Assembly (NCBI RefSeq): GCF_014202275.1
Contig: NZ_JACHGF010000004.1
Location: 504,463-568,462, forward strand
DNA length: 64,000 bases
Reading direction: 5' to 3'
From: Rhabdobacter roseus
Lineage (GTDB): Bacteria > Bacteroidota > Bacteroidia > Cytophagales > Spirosomataceae
Shown: in pieces, positions 37,763-45,810 of the stretch
Layout of the letters: every line of letters begins with the position of its first letter
Position numbering within the stretch: the stretch's first letter is position 1
Notes under the pieces: generated by a model
What the model saw: only the letters and a program-made list of their open reading frames with translations
What the model was told of the DNA's origin: nothing
The model's database searches: none
Position numbers and translations under genes: made by a program

Positions 37763-38995
37763 CTAGCTCCGCCAGAGCAGCGACGAATCGCCGTAGCTGA
37801 GGAAGCGGTAGCCCTCGCTGAGCGCTTCGTCGTAGAGGCGCCGCCAGTCGGGACCGACAAAGGCCGCCACGAGCAGGATGAGCGTGGAGTCGGGCTGGTG
37901 GAAGTTCGTGATGAGTCCGCGGCAGAGCTGAAAGCGGTAGCCGGGGAAGATGAAGATCTCCGTTTCGCCCACGAGCTCGGAGAGTCCGGCTTCGTCCATG
38001 TGCTCCGCCACGGCCGCCAGCGCTGCCGGGGCCGAAGGTACCTGACCAGCGGCCAGGAGCGGGTAGGGGTATAGCTTCTCGATCCAGAACGAAGTACCTT
38101 CCCGGCGCAGCAGCTTCACGCCGTACCAGTAGAGGCTTTCCAGCGAGCGCAGCGAGGTAGTTCCTACGGCCACGATCTGGTCGGCTTTTTCGAGCAATTG
38201 CCCCACCAGCTCCCGCGAATACACCACCTGCTCGGCGTGCATCCGGTGCTCGGTGACGGTGCTGGCCTTGATGGGCTGAAAAGTACCCGCCCCCACGTGC
38301 AGCGCCAGAAACGCGCGCTGGGTACCTTGAGCCGCCAGTTGCTCCAAAACCTGATCGGTAAAATGCAGCCCCGCCGTAGGCGCGGCCACGGCCCCTTCGT
38401 GCCGGGCGTAGACGGTCTGGTAGGTGTGCTTATCGCTGGCTTCGGTGCCGCGCTTGAGGTAAGGCGGGAGCGGGATTTCACCCAACGCCTGCACCACGTC
38501 CAGAAACGTATGGTCCGATACCCACCGCAGCCGTACCTGGTTTTGGTCGTAGTCGGCGTAGGAGGCTTCCAGAAGTACCTCCTGGGTACCTACCGTGAGC
38601 GTGGCCGAAAGTACCTCGCCGGGCTTCCAGCGTTTTTTGTTGCCAATCATGCAGGCCCACACGCACTCGCGCCGCACCAGCATGGCGTCGTTGATCACGC
38701 GCGTGGGTAGCTCGGGGTGCAGTAAAAGTACCTCTACGGTAGCGCCGGTGGGTTTCTGAAAGTACGCCCGGGCGGGGATCACCTTCGTGTTGTTAAAAAC
38801 CAGCAGCGTGTCGGCGGGTAGGTACCTGGGCAGGTCGGTAAAGCGGCGGTGCTCCAGGGTACCCTGGCCGTAGACGAGCAGCCGGGAGCTGTCGCGCGGG
38901 CTAAGCGGATAGCGGGCAATGCGCTCGTCGGGCAGGTGGTAGGTGTAGTCGCGGAGGCGAATGGGCTCCGCATTGGGCCGTCCATTTTCTTCCAT
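37763..38995 (-). CDS. queA: QueA, S-adenosylmethionine:tRNA ribosyltransferase-isomerase
   Basis: Penultimate step of queuosine synthesis on tRNA: transfers the ribosyl part of SAM to preQ1 to make epoxyqueuosine. 410 residues, somewhat longer than the usual 340-360. Family blocks: RLRDYTYHLPDERIARYPL, SSRLLVYGQGTLEHRRFTDLPRYLPADTLLVFNNTKVIPARAYF, AAPTAGLHFTDQVLEQL, HVGAGTFQPIKA, HRMHAEQVVYS and FHQPDSTLILLVAAFVG. The gene starts 5 bases after a small membrane-protein gene and is probably co-transcribed. Confidence 0.96.
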   Translation of the reverse strand: MEENGRPNAEPIRLRDYTYHLPDERIARYPLSPRDSSRLLVYGQGTLEHRRFTDLPRYLPADTLLVFNNTKVIPARAYFQKPTGATVEVLLLHPELPTRVINDAMLVRRECVWACMIGNKKRWKPGEVLSATLTVGTQEVLLEASYADYDQNQVRLRWVSDHTFLDVVQALGEIPLPPYLKRGTEASDKHTYQTVYARHEGAVAAPTAGLHFTDQVLEQLAAQGTQRAFLALHVGAGTFQPIKASTVTEHRMHAEQVVYSRELVGQLLEKADQIVAVGTTSLRSLESLYWYGVKLLRREGTSFWIEKLYPYPLLAAGQVPSAPAALAAVAEHMDEAGLSELVGETEIFIFPGYRFQLCRGLITNFHQPDSTLILLVAAFVGPDWRRLYDEALSEGYRFLSYGDSSLLWRS

Positions 38996-39000
38996 TAGGC

Positions 39001-39513
39001 TTACAAGGTATCCGGGACCGGCGGGCGCATCAGCCGCACCGGAAGCGCCACAACAATAACAGTCAGCATCACGAGCCCCAGGTAAAGTACCCAGGCGAAG
39101 TCAAACACATCTTGTTTGAACTGCGAGCTACTCACCGTAGAGAGCGCCAGCAGCGTGAGCGCCAAAATGGTATTGATGGCCGCTACCAGGCTGTAGAGCC
39201 AGTTGGTGAGGTGCTCACGGAGTTCCTCGGGCTGCTGCGCCCAAGCCTCACGCCGGGGAATGGGCAGCGACGACACGGGTACTTTCACGAGCTGCCGCGC
39301 CACCGCCCTAATCACCACGTTGTTGAACAGGATGAGCCCCATCACGATGTAAAATACCGTACTTTTATCAAGGTAGTTTTCGGGTACACCGGCGGGTGAA
39401 AAATCGACGGCCACCAGGTCCGGCAGGGTGGCGTAGGTCCACATCAGAACGCCCACCACCAGGAGCACCGAAAACCAGCGCCATACTTTTATGCCAAATG
39501 TTGTTACTTTCAT
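39001..39513 (-). CDS. Four-helix membrane protein (DUF1648-like)
   Basis: 170 residues with four hydrophobic segments (about 13-30, 52-70, 103-123 and 138-157). The segment TLPDLVAVDFSPAGVPENYLDKSTVFYIVMGLILFNN recalls the DUF1648 region (LP..V..HF...G.P), which is found in SdpI-like and other membrane proteins. Function is unknown. It lies 5 bases upstream of queA on the same strand. The assignment to DUF1648 is by pattern only. Confidence 0.72.
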   Translation of the reverse strand: MKVTTFGIKVWRWFSVLLVVGVLMWTYATLPDLVAVDFSPAGVPENYLDKSTVFYIVMGLILFNNVVIRAVARQLVKVPVSSLPIPRREAWAQQPEELREHLTNWLYSLVAAINTILALTLLALSTVSSSQFKQDVFDFAWVLYLGLVMLTVIVVALPVRLMRPPVPDTL

Positions 39514-39708
39514 GCGGAAATAGAGGTAGTACTAACTTATCAAGTGCACAGAATTGTGCCAAAAGCGGTGCAAAATTAGGGCGGCCCGGTTCCAAAACCT
39601 AATACCCGTTCGGAAGGTTGTTTTCTAAAAGAAACCGACGGACATAGAAAAGCCGGAAGTACCTTTGCGCGCTTCGCTTATTCACCACTTTCTTAAAGTA
39701 CCTTACCC

Positions 39709-40257
39709 ATGAAAATCTATACCAAAACCGGCGACAACGGCACCACCGGGCTCATTGGAGGTACCCGCCTCAGCAAAGCCCACGTCCGCATCGAGGCCTA
39801 CGGTACCGTAGACGAGCTAAACGCCTACCTGGGCCTGCTGCGCGACCAGCCCGTGAACGACGCCCGCCGCGACCTGCTCAAGGAAATCCAGGACCGGCTC
39901 TTCACCATGGGCTCGCACCTGGCCTCGGAGCCCGACCAAACCCGCAAGCCACTCCCCGACCTGCACGAGGCCGACATAAAGCGCCTGGAAGACGAAATGG
40001 ACCGCATGGACGAAAAACTACCCCCGCTGCGGGCTTTTGTGCTGCCCGGCGGGCACGCTTCGGTTTCGTACGGGCACGTGGCGCGTACCGTGTGCCGTCG
40101 GGCCGAGCGCGCGGTGATTCAGCTGCACGAGCAGGAGCCCGTGGAGGAGATCGTTATCCGGTACCTCAACCGCCTCTCCGACTACCTCTTCGTACTTGGC
40201 CGCAGCATGGCGCAGGAGCTGGGCGTGGAAGAAGTGACCTGGAAGCCTAGGTTGTAA
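39709..40257 (+). CDS. PduO-type cob(I)alamin adenosyltransferase
   Basis: Makes adenosylcobalamin from cob(I)alamin and ATP. 182 residues, trimeric five-helix-bundle family. The ATP-binding N-terminus MKIYTKTGDNGTTGLIGGTRLSKAHVRIEAYGTVDELNAYLG is textbook, and the second block ARTVCRRAERAVIQLHE followed by IRYLNRLSDYLFVLGRS is intact. No B12-dependent enzyme is nearby. It is the last chromosomal-type gene before the AT-rich island. Confidence 0.96.
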   Translation: MKIYTKTGDNGTTGLIGGTRLSKAHVRIEAYGTVDELNAYLGLLRDQPVNDARRDLLKEIQDRLFTMGSHLASEPDQTRKPLPDLHEADIKRLEDEMDRMDEKLPPLRAFVLPGGHASVSYGHVARTVCRRAERAVIQLHEQEPVEEIVIRYLNRLSDYLFVLGRSMAQELGVEEVTWKPRL

Positions 40258-40637
40258 AGGAGAAAAGTGGCCGCTCGATAAAATTTTATAGGATTAAATA
40301 AAGTGTTTCCTTAAATTATTGGGTCTTTCGATTTGCGGGCAGAGCAGCAAAAATTCTGCTCAAGGCCTGGTAGGAGGGCGTGAGGATTGGATCTTTGGAA
40401 AAGTTGAGGCGGCGTTGAGATATTCGGCTGGAGAGGATTAAATTTTATAGGATATTGAAAGCTAATTTGGAGATGTAATCTCTCGGTTTAAAAAATAAAT
40501 ACGACATCAAAAGTACAATAATTCATTATAATAGTACAAATAAATACAAAAAGTACTACAAAACTTGCGTATATTTACGAGTTGTATGCTATGCTAATAA
40601 CCATCATAATGTTTAAAGTAAGAAAAAAATTAATTAA
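40258..40637. other. Island left edge, non-coding
   Basis: 380 bases in which base composition shifts from GC-rich to AT-rich, mostly after 40440. The 14-base sequence AAATTTTATAGGAT occurs twice, at 40281-40294 and 40440-40453. No gene, integrase or tRNA is visible. The last 140 bases before the ATG at 40638 are very AT-rich and probably hold the promoter. Confidence 0.55.
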
Positions 40638-41261
40638 ATGTCAAAAGCCACAAGTTTTATAGGAGAACATACGGTTGAACTGACAATTGTGCCGATTTTA
40701 AAACGCATACTTGACAAAGAATTTTCCTTTGTTGTTCCTCTCTTCCCATGGATGACACGCGAAGGAGGAATTGTATCTAAAATGATTCACGAACACGATC
40801 AGTTTAAAATAATTGGTTTATACCCAAGACGACCGAAACTTTCAATATCAAAAACAGATACTATCATTTTGAAAATAAGCAATCAAGTAATTTTTGGTGC
40901 AAATAGTGGGAAATCTCTTGGAATACCAATTATTGCAGGTTTGCCATTAGTTAGAAGTTTTTGGGAATTGAGTGATAAACCTGAATGTTTGTGGTTAAAA
41001 CTTGACTTTAAAGATGGTGAACAAGTAGAATATGAAATTCCATTTAACAAGACTTATCAACCTGAAAAATCGTTGTTGACAAAAACAATAGAATCTGAAT
41101 CTGAAATAATACATTTAATTCAGGAAACAGCAAAAACATTCAACATAGTTGAAGCTATCGAAGCATTTGGAAAAATAAAAATGGACAGTATGAATTTAGA
41201 CTTTTATTCAAGCTTTGCATACATGGGAGGATATAAACCAATATATTTCCTACTTAAATGA
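40638..41261 (+). CDS. Unknown protein, first cassette-like unit
   Basis: 207 residues, AT-rich codons throughout (many AAA, TTT, ATA), unlike the flanking chromosome. No signal peptide and no clear membrane helix. The middle, SKTDTIILKISNQVIFGANSGKSLGIPIIAGLPLV, is glycine-rich and includes GANSGKS, which superficially resembles a P-loop (GxxxxGKS). The surrounding context does not support an NTPase, so I give no function. It ends 9 bases before the attC-like palindrome at 41270. I do not recognise the family. Confidence 0.7.
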   Translation: MSKATSFIGEHTVELTIVPILKRILDKEFSFVVPLFPWMTREGGIVSKMIHEHDQFKIIGLYPRRPKLSISKTDTIILKISNQVIFGANSGKSLGIPIIAGLPLVRSFWELSDKPECLWLKLDFKDGEQVEYEIPFNKTYQPEKSLLTKTIESESEIIHLIQETAKTFNIVEAIEAFGKIKMDSMNLDFYSSFAYMGGYKPIYFLLK

Positions 41262-41269
41262 AGCACAGC

Positions 41270-41407
41270 ATACAACAGGCGTTTGGCTCAATGGCGGGTG
41301 ACGTGGTTAATTGAACATTCTACCTCGCATCAACTTTTGTGGTGTATTGACAGTTTTGTGCTCCCAAATCCGCCACTGCGCCAAGTGCCCAAACGTTAGT
41401 GGCAAGC
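41270..41407 (+). repeat. attC-like imperfect palindrome A
   Basis: CGTTTGG (41280-41286) pairs with CCAAACG (41389-41395), and TGGCGG (41292-41297) with CCGCCA (41370-41375). The outer ends are ATACAAC (41270-41276) and GTTAGTG (41395-41401), reminiscent of the RYYYAAC and GTTRRRY ends of integron attC sites but not exact. The inner part carries ACTTTTGTG and TTTTGTGCT around ATTGA, the same words in the same order as in element B at 42100. It sits just after an isolated reading frame, as cassette attC sites do. Confidence 0.6.
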
Positions 41408-41449
41408 GTATAACGACACTCACTGAAACGAAAAACATAAAAACGACAA

Positions 41450-42082
41450 ATGATTTCAACCAAAGAACTAAACTTACCTGACGGACAAAAATTACAGACA
41501 ATTTGTAAAGCAATTTCTGTTTTAGACGCAATTCTTTCCCAAGAATGGGAATATCGATATTATTCATACAACAATAAATGGGCAGACAATGAAGAATTTT
41601 GTGAAATGCGAAATGGTTCGGGCGACCAAATGCTAATTTTATTTAGAGAAGACGGCTGTGTAATAAATGGTTTTGCTCACGAATATCAACAGCAAGAAAA
41701 AGAGAAACTAACAAAAAATTTACCTTCTATTTTTGACGAATTTATTTTTGGAGAACCTGTAAAAACAATCGGAACAACATTTTGCGTTTGGACAACCGAA
41801 AATAAAGCTTGGAAAACTGGACAAATCGAAAATTACGAAGATAATTCTGACGAAATGTTGAGCATTTTTGACGGAAATCCACAAACTTATGTTGATTGGG
41901 CAACAGAATATTTTGACGAAAGTTTTATAGAAAGTGGAATTCCTTTGGAAACCGTGACAGAAATTTATAACGGAAAAACGCTGACAAAAGAAATGGTTTT
42001 GACAATCGTTGAGCAACTTGAAGATTGGGAACAACTTGAAGCTGACCTAAACGAAATTGGTTATCCGTATAACTTTAACTAA
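41450..42082 (+). CDS. Unknown acidic protein, second cassette-like unit
   Basis: 210 residues, AT-rich, acidic, cytoplasmic-looking (no signal or helix). Features: QEWEYRYYSYNNKWADNEEFCEMRNGSGDQMLILFREDGCVINGFAHE near the N-terminus and EMVLTIVEQLEDWEQLEADLNEIGYPY at the end. The layout recalls small Bacteroidota proteins of unknown function carried singly on mobile cassettes; I do not recognise a named domain. Bounded on both sides by palindromes A and B, which supports a mobile unit. Confidence 0.72.
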   Translation: MISTKELNLPDGQKLQTICKAISVLDAILSQEWEYRYYSYNNKWADNEEFCEMRNGSGDQMLILFREDGCVINGFAHEYQQQEKEKLTKNLPSIFDEFIFGEPVKTIGTTFCVWTTENKAWKTGQIENYEDNSDEMLSIFDGNPQTYVDWATEYFDESFIESGIPLETVTEIYNGKTLTKEMVLTIVEQLEDWEQLEADLNEIGYPYNFN

Positions 42083-42099
42083 CCGAAAAACGCCAGCTG

Positions 42100-42230
42100 G
42101 TAACAAGGGTTTTGCAATAGTGGGGCGAAACTGCTAAATTCAACGGCAGTGCTTCGATTAAACTTTTGTGCAAAATTGAAGATTTGTGCTTTGAAAGCCC
42201 CACCATCGCAAAGCCCCGAACCGTTGTGCG
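42100..42230 (+). repeat. attC-like imperfect palindrome B
   Basis: GGGTTTTGCAATAGTGGGGC (42107-42126) pairs with GCCCCACCATCGCAAAGCCC (42197-42216) at 17 of 20 positions. Outer ends are GTAAC (42100-42104) and GTTGTGC (42223-42229). The loop carries AACTTTTGTG, ATTGA and TTTGTGCT, shared with element A in the same order. It follows the stop of the unknown gene at 42082 by 17 bases. Confidence 0.65.
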
Positions 42231-42259
42231 TCATGCCGCGAAAATAAAGATCGAATGAA

Positions 42260-42430
42260 ATGATAAAGAAAATTAGTTTGACTCTGTGGATACTGATAGG
42301 GTTTACCACAATACTGTATTCGCAAATTGATAAGAAAGACAAGAAAATAATTAAAAAACTTGATTCTTTTTTGCCTTTGTTGGTGTTTTCACCAACAAAG
42401 GCTCCAATGCAACGCCAAAAGTTTATGTAG
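42260..42430 (+). pseudogene. Truncated small exported-protein frame (third cassette remnant)
   Basis: 56 codons: MIKKISLTLWILIGFTTILYSQ is a clean signal peptide, followed by a lysine-rich start of a mature protein (KKDKKIIKKLDSF) and then a stop. The reading frame is interrupted where a perfect inverted repeat begins (42373). I read this as the 5' end of a cassette gene cut by a later insertion or deletion; it could also be a true small secreted peptide. Confidence 0.45.
42373..42402. repeat. Perfect 13-base inverted repeat
   Basis: GCCTTTGTTGGTG (42373-42385), loop TTTT, CACCAACAAAGGC (42390-42402). No poly-T follows on either strand, so a terminator is doubtful. It falls exactly where the short secreted-protein frame loses sense. 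Confidence 0.65.
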
Positions 42431-42626
42431 TTTAAAAGTGCATCTATACGCCTACCACGCGGCGTCCGCATCGCTATCCAAACGACATAAACCTACCCTT
42501 GCTCCAAACCCTTTAGACAGCCCATCGTTGTTTCAGATACAACAACCGTTGATTTGGCTAATTCCGCTCGCTACATTCTTTCCACTTTTGCAGTGTCAAT
42601 AATTCATTAATTTAAAACGCAAAGAA
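42403..42626. other. Non-coding junction before the SDR gene
   Basis: No gene is supported. CACTTTTG at 42581-42588 is a near match to the -7 element for the SDR gene at 42627, but the nearest TTTG (42551) is 26 bases away, too far. An 80-codon frame spanning 42360-42602 has no signal of coding. Confidence 0.45.
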
Positions 42627-43463
42627 ATGGACACAAAAAAAGTATGGCTAGTCACTGGAGCGTCAAAGGGATTAGGTTTGTTCTTAGTAAAAAAGCTGTT
42701 GAACGAAGGCTACCAAGTAGCTGCTACTTCCAGGAACGTGGAAAGTTTGGAAAAGGAAGTAGGGATATCGGCAAGCTTCCTTCCCTTGGAAGTACACTTG
42801 ACGGATGAAAAGAGTGTAAGCAATGCTATTACAAAAACCTTGGAAGCGTTCGGTACTATTGACGTAGTAGTGAATAACGCAGGCTATGGGCAAATAGGCG
42901 CTTTGGAAGAGCTGAGCGATCAAGAAGCTCGTCAGAACTTCGATATCAATGTGTTTGGCTCGCTCACTATTATCAGAAATGTTATGCCTCATTTCCGTAG
43001 TAAAAAATCGGGACATATTATCAATATTGCTTCTATTGCGGGTTTGCTCGGTACGTTTCCTGGCTTTGGGATTTATTGTGCTACCAAATTTGCCATGGTT
43101 GGTTTTACGGAATCTCTGTCGGCAGAAGTAAAAGAATTTGGCATAAAGGCAACGGTAGTATATCCTGGCTATTTTCGCACCAATTTTTTGGATAAAGGGT
43201 CGCTTAATCTTCCTCAAAACCCGATTGAAGATTACACGGCAGTAAGAAACTCGGAAAGATGGCACGAAAGCGAGATGAAAGGCAACCAACCGGGGAGTCC
43301 TGAAAAAGCCGCACTTGCTTTTATACAATTAGCCGAAAGTGAGAATCCACCACTTCATTTTATTATGGGAAGCGATGCCTTCGGAATGGCGAAAAATAAA
43401 ATCGAAGAATTACAAAATGAATTAAGCACTAACGAAGCGTTGAGCAAGTCAACTGATTTTTAA
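42627..43463 (+). CDS. Short-chain dehydrogenase/reductase
   Basis: 278 residues of the classical SDR family, NAD(P)-dependent. Cofactor motif VTGASKGLGLFLVKKL (TGxxxGxG, residues 10-17), NNAGYG at about 87, the catalytic serine in NIASIAGLLG, and YCATKFAMVGF with the Tyr-x-x-x-Lys pair. Substrate unknown. AT-rich relative to the chromosome. An AraC-type regulator follows after 60 bases on the same strand, a common pairing in Bacteroidota in which the regulator controls the reductase. Confidence 0.94.
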   Translation: MDTKKVWLVTGASKGLGLFLVKKLLNEGYQVAATSRNVESLEKEVGISASFLPLEVHLTDEKSVSNAITKTLEAFGTIDVVVNNAGYGQIGALEELSDQEARQNFDINVFGSLTIIRNVMPHFRSKKSGHIINIASIAGLLGTFPGFGIYCATKFAMVGFTESLSAEVKEFGIKATVVYPGYFRTNFLDKGSLNLPQNPIEDYTAVRNSERWHESEMKGNQPGSPEKAALAFIQLAESENPPLHFIMGSDAFGMAKNKIEELQNELSTNEALSKSTDF

Positions 43464-43523
43464 TTTGGAAAAAAGAGATAGAGTGGGGGATATTCTATCT
43501 CTTTTTTCTAATTCTATAAAAGT

Positions 43524-44441
43524 ATGAAACCGAAGAAAGTATATACCTTCGCTACTATTAGCGAATTTCACCGGATAAGCGGACTGCCCAAGCCCGATCA
43601 TCCTTTGGTAAGTTTGGTAGATTATGGTTTGGTCGAGTATCAAATCAAGGAGAATGAAATTGGTTGGGTCCAGAATTTTTATTCTATTGGCTTAAAGCGA
43701 AATATTCAATACAAATTTCGCTACGGCCAGCAACAATATGATTTTGATGAGGGCCTTTTGTCTTTTGTTGCACCGGGACAATTGGTGCAACTGACGATGG
43801 AAAAGCCTGAAATAAAGCCAACGGGGTGGCTTTTGCTTATTCACCCAGATTTTATTTGGAATACTACTTTGGCGAAAAATATTAAGCAATACGATTTTTT
43901 TGGATATGCTGTAAATGAAGCTCTATTTCTTTCAGATAGAGAAGAAGCGATCATTGTTGAAATCATGCAAAATATTCAGAGGGAATACCATTCTACTATT
44001 GACAAGTTTAGCCAAAGTATCATCGTTGCCCAAATAGAGTTATTACTTACCTACTGTGAACGGTTTTATCAACGACAGTTTATAACTCGCAAGAAAGTCA
44101 GCCATCAAATTTTGACCAAATTGGAAGACATTCTTAACGATTATTTCAATCATGATAGTCTAATAAACGAAGGTTTGCCTAGTGCCCAATACATTGCGGG
44201 TCTGTTACATGTTTCGCCTAACTATTTGGGTAGCTTACTTAAATCTTTAACTGGACAAACTACCCAACAGCATATTCATGAAAAGCTGATTGAGAAAGCG
44301 AAAGAAAAATTGTCTACGACAAATTTATCTGTAAGTGAGATAGCTTATGAGTTAGGATTTGAACACCCTCAATCGTTCAATAAGCTGTTTAAGACTAAAA
44401 CCAATCAATCGCCTTTAGAGTTTAGGCAGTCATTTAATTAA
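43524..44441 (+). CDS. AraC-family transcriptional regulator
   Basis: 305 residues. The N-terminal ~170 residues form a cupin-like sensing half (FATISEFHRISGLPKPDHPLVSLVDY). The C-terminus has two helix-turn-helix units, seen as SAQYIAGLLHVSPNYLGSLLKSLTGQTTQQHIHEKLIEKAKEKL and NLSVSEIAYELGFEHPQSFNKLFKTKTNQSPLEFRQSF, the AraC signature. It probably regulates the adjacent SDR gene. AT-rich, part of the island. Confidence 0.94.
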   Translation: MKPKKVYTFATISEFHRISGLPKPDHPLVSLVDYGLVEYQIKENEIGWVQNFYSIGLKRNIQYKFRYGQQQYDFDEGLLSFVAPGQLVQLTMEKPEIKPTGWLLLIHPDFIWNTTLAKNIKQYDFFGYAVNEALFLSDREEAIIVEIMQNIQREYHSTIDKFSQSIIVAQIELLLTYCERFYQRQFITRKKVSHQILTKLEDILNDYFNHDSLINEGLPSAQYIAGLLHVSPNYLGSLLKSLTGQTTQQHIHEKLIEKAKEKLSTTNLSVSEIAYELGFEHPQSFNKLFKTKTNQSPLEFRQSFN

Positions 44442-44985
44442 AGCCGTTCCTTTCCTCACTGGCTTAAACTCCGACTGGGCGGCACCTCGCTACGTCTTGA
44501 TGTCAGTCGTTCTCCGAACGAAGATTGCCCATTAGTTCTTTGCCCATGTTGGTAAGCTTATTAACCAGTTTTGTAGCGCCTCGTACATAGTAAAACTTTT
44601 TCTTGGCTGAAAAGGATCAAGTACTTTGTGAATAAAATGCGCGGCGAGGGTGGTTGGTGAAAATACCAGCAAGGGATCCAATAAATAATTTGCGGGCTCT
44701 CTATAGAAGAATTCAATAGGATTTTCTAATTTTCGGCGCTTTATGCAAGTGAGTGAAGATCTTCGGGTTTAGCCTTGAACGTACAACGTGCCTCGTTCGT
44801 ACTGGCAAAAATCTACCGTGTAATCAAGAAAGTAGCTTCTGTAAAGTTTTAAACGTTTGTCAGAGAATATTTTAGCTCGTTTTTAAAAAAACGAGTTTAG
44901 GCTTTTTGTGCCTTCGCCATCTCTAACGGAGCGTTAGTAACTTTTAATTTGTAACCATAAATAACCCTCTAAACTTTTAATTTGT
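44442..44985. other. 544-base gap, possibly decayed sequence
   Basis: Mixed composition. On the minus strand, about 34 codons ending near 44510 read like protein (KKKFYYVRGATKLVNKLTNMGKELMGNLRSEND) but have an in-frame stop just upstream and no start, suggesting a gene remnant. CTCGTTTTT/AAAAACGAG at 44876-44895 is a short hairpin. No intact gene. Confidence 0.45.
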
Positions 44986-45528
44986 ATGAAAAGCTACATT
45001 TACATCATCATTTCGTTTTTTTTCGTCCTCGGTGGTTTTAGTTTAATAAAGGACCATTTCAGTGACGCCGAGAGACAGAGATGGCAAGAGTCCATAGCCA
45101 GTTACGAAAAATTAGTAGCCAACCCGGTGAAAACCGAGGCCTTTTTGGATAATGTTTACAAAGAAAGGACGATTAAAGTCATGGGATTGCCTATGAAATC
45201 TTATAAAATGAAGTACTTCTTTCTCGTAGATGGTAGGACATATGAAGGTACTTATACGTCCAATACAAGTCCTGAGAAAACATTTATTACGATCAACTAC
45301 CTAGCGGAGAATCCTTCTACCAATGCGATTAATCCTGAAAGGGTGCTCCAGGGACTTAAGGATGACGAATCCTCCAATTTTAATTTGTACCTGGGTATAG
45401 GTGCACTCCTTTTGGGTATCTTCGGAATGCTTGGTTCTGTTCAAGAAATTAGGGACGAAAAGAAAGCCAAGGAAGAAGAAACGCTGCGCTTGATCGACGA
45501 GCGAAATAGCCAACTATTTGGTAGCTAA
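44986..45528 (+). CDS. Unknown membrane protein with N- and C-terminal helices
   Basis: 180 residues. A signal-anchor-like helix (YIYIIISFFFVLGGFSLI) is followed by about 100 extracytoplasmic residues with MKYFFLVDGRTYEGTYTSNTSPEKTFITINYLAENPSTNAINPE, then a second helix (LYLGIGALLLGIFGMLG) and a charged tail. The middle resembles DUF3592-like sequences (V.G..Y.......YLP.NP....P). Function unknown. Last gene of the AT-rich island. Confidence 0.72.
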   Translation: MKSYIYIIISFFFVLGGFSLIKDHFSDAERQRWQESIASYEKLVANPVKTEAFLDNVYKERTIKVMGLPMKSYKMKYFFLVDGRTYEGTYTSNTSPEKTFITINYLAENPSTNAINPERVLQGLKDDESSNFNLYLGIGALLLGIFGMLGSVQEIRDEKKAKEEETLRLIDERNSQLFGS

Positions 45529-45810
45529 AAAGCATGCATGTGCTGTCCAAGGCTGATTTACAGGATTTTATCTTTTGACAAAGGTCTGTGAACCAACTGC
45601 CTGAGGTGCGCGGATTGGTAGCGGTAGGGATGAAAGAAATAGAATAAATACGTAGGTTGCGGAAGTAGCCTGGAAGATTCTGGAAACAAGCAAAAACAAT
45701 TTACTTGTTATACTAAATAAATTTATGAGTTGTACGAAAAATAACTAAATTGCGGCATTAGCCTGATGGCCGTTGTTTTTGTCCGGACCTACGTACTAAC
45801 TTTTACCCAT

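Noticed and set aside
40281..40453. 14-base direct repeat AAATTTTATAGGAT
   Set aside because: Too short and AT-rich, both copies at the same edge of the island, so not a target duplication.
40638..41261. P-loop NTPase from GANSGKS
   Set aside because: No Walker B or sensor motifs and the loop is not preceded by the usual hydrophobic strand pattern.
42360..42602. 80-codon plus-strand frame before the SDR gene
   Set aside because: It spans the inverted repeat and has no coding character.
40220..45680. Possible duplication of the PduO gene 3' end at the island's right edge (GAAGT-CCTGGAAG words at 40230 and 45655)
   Set aside because: The likeness is about 16 of 22 bases with gaps and does not extend; too weak to call an attachment-site duplication.
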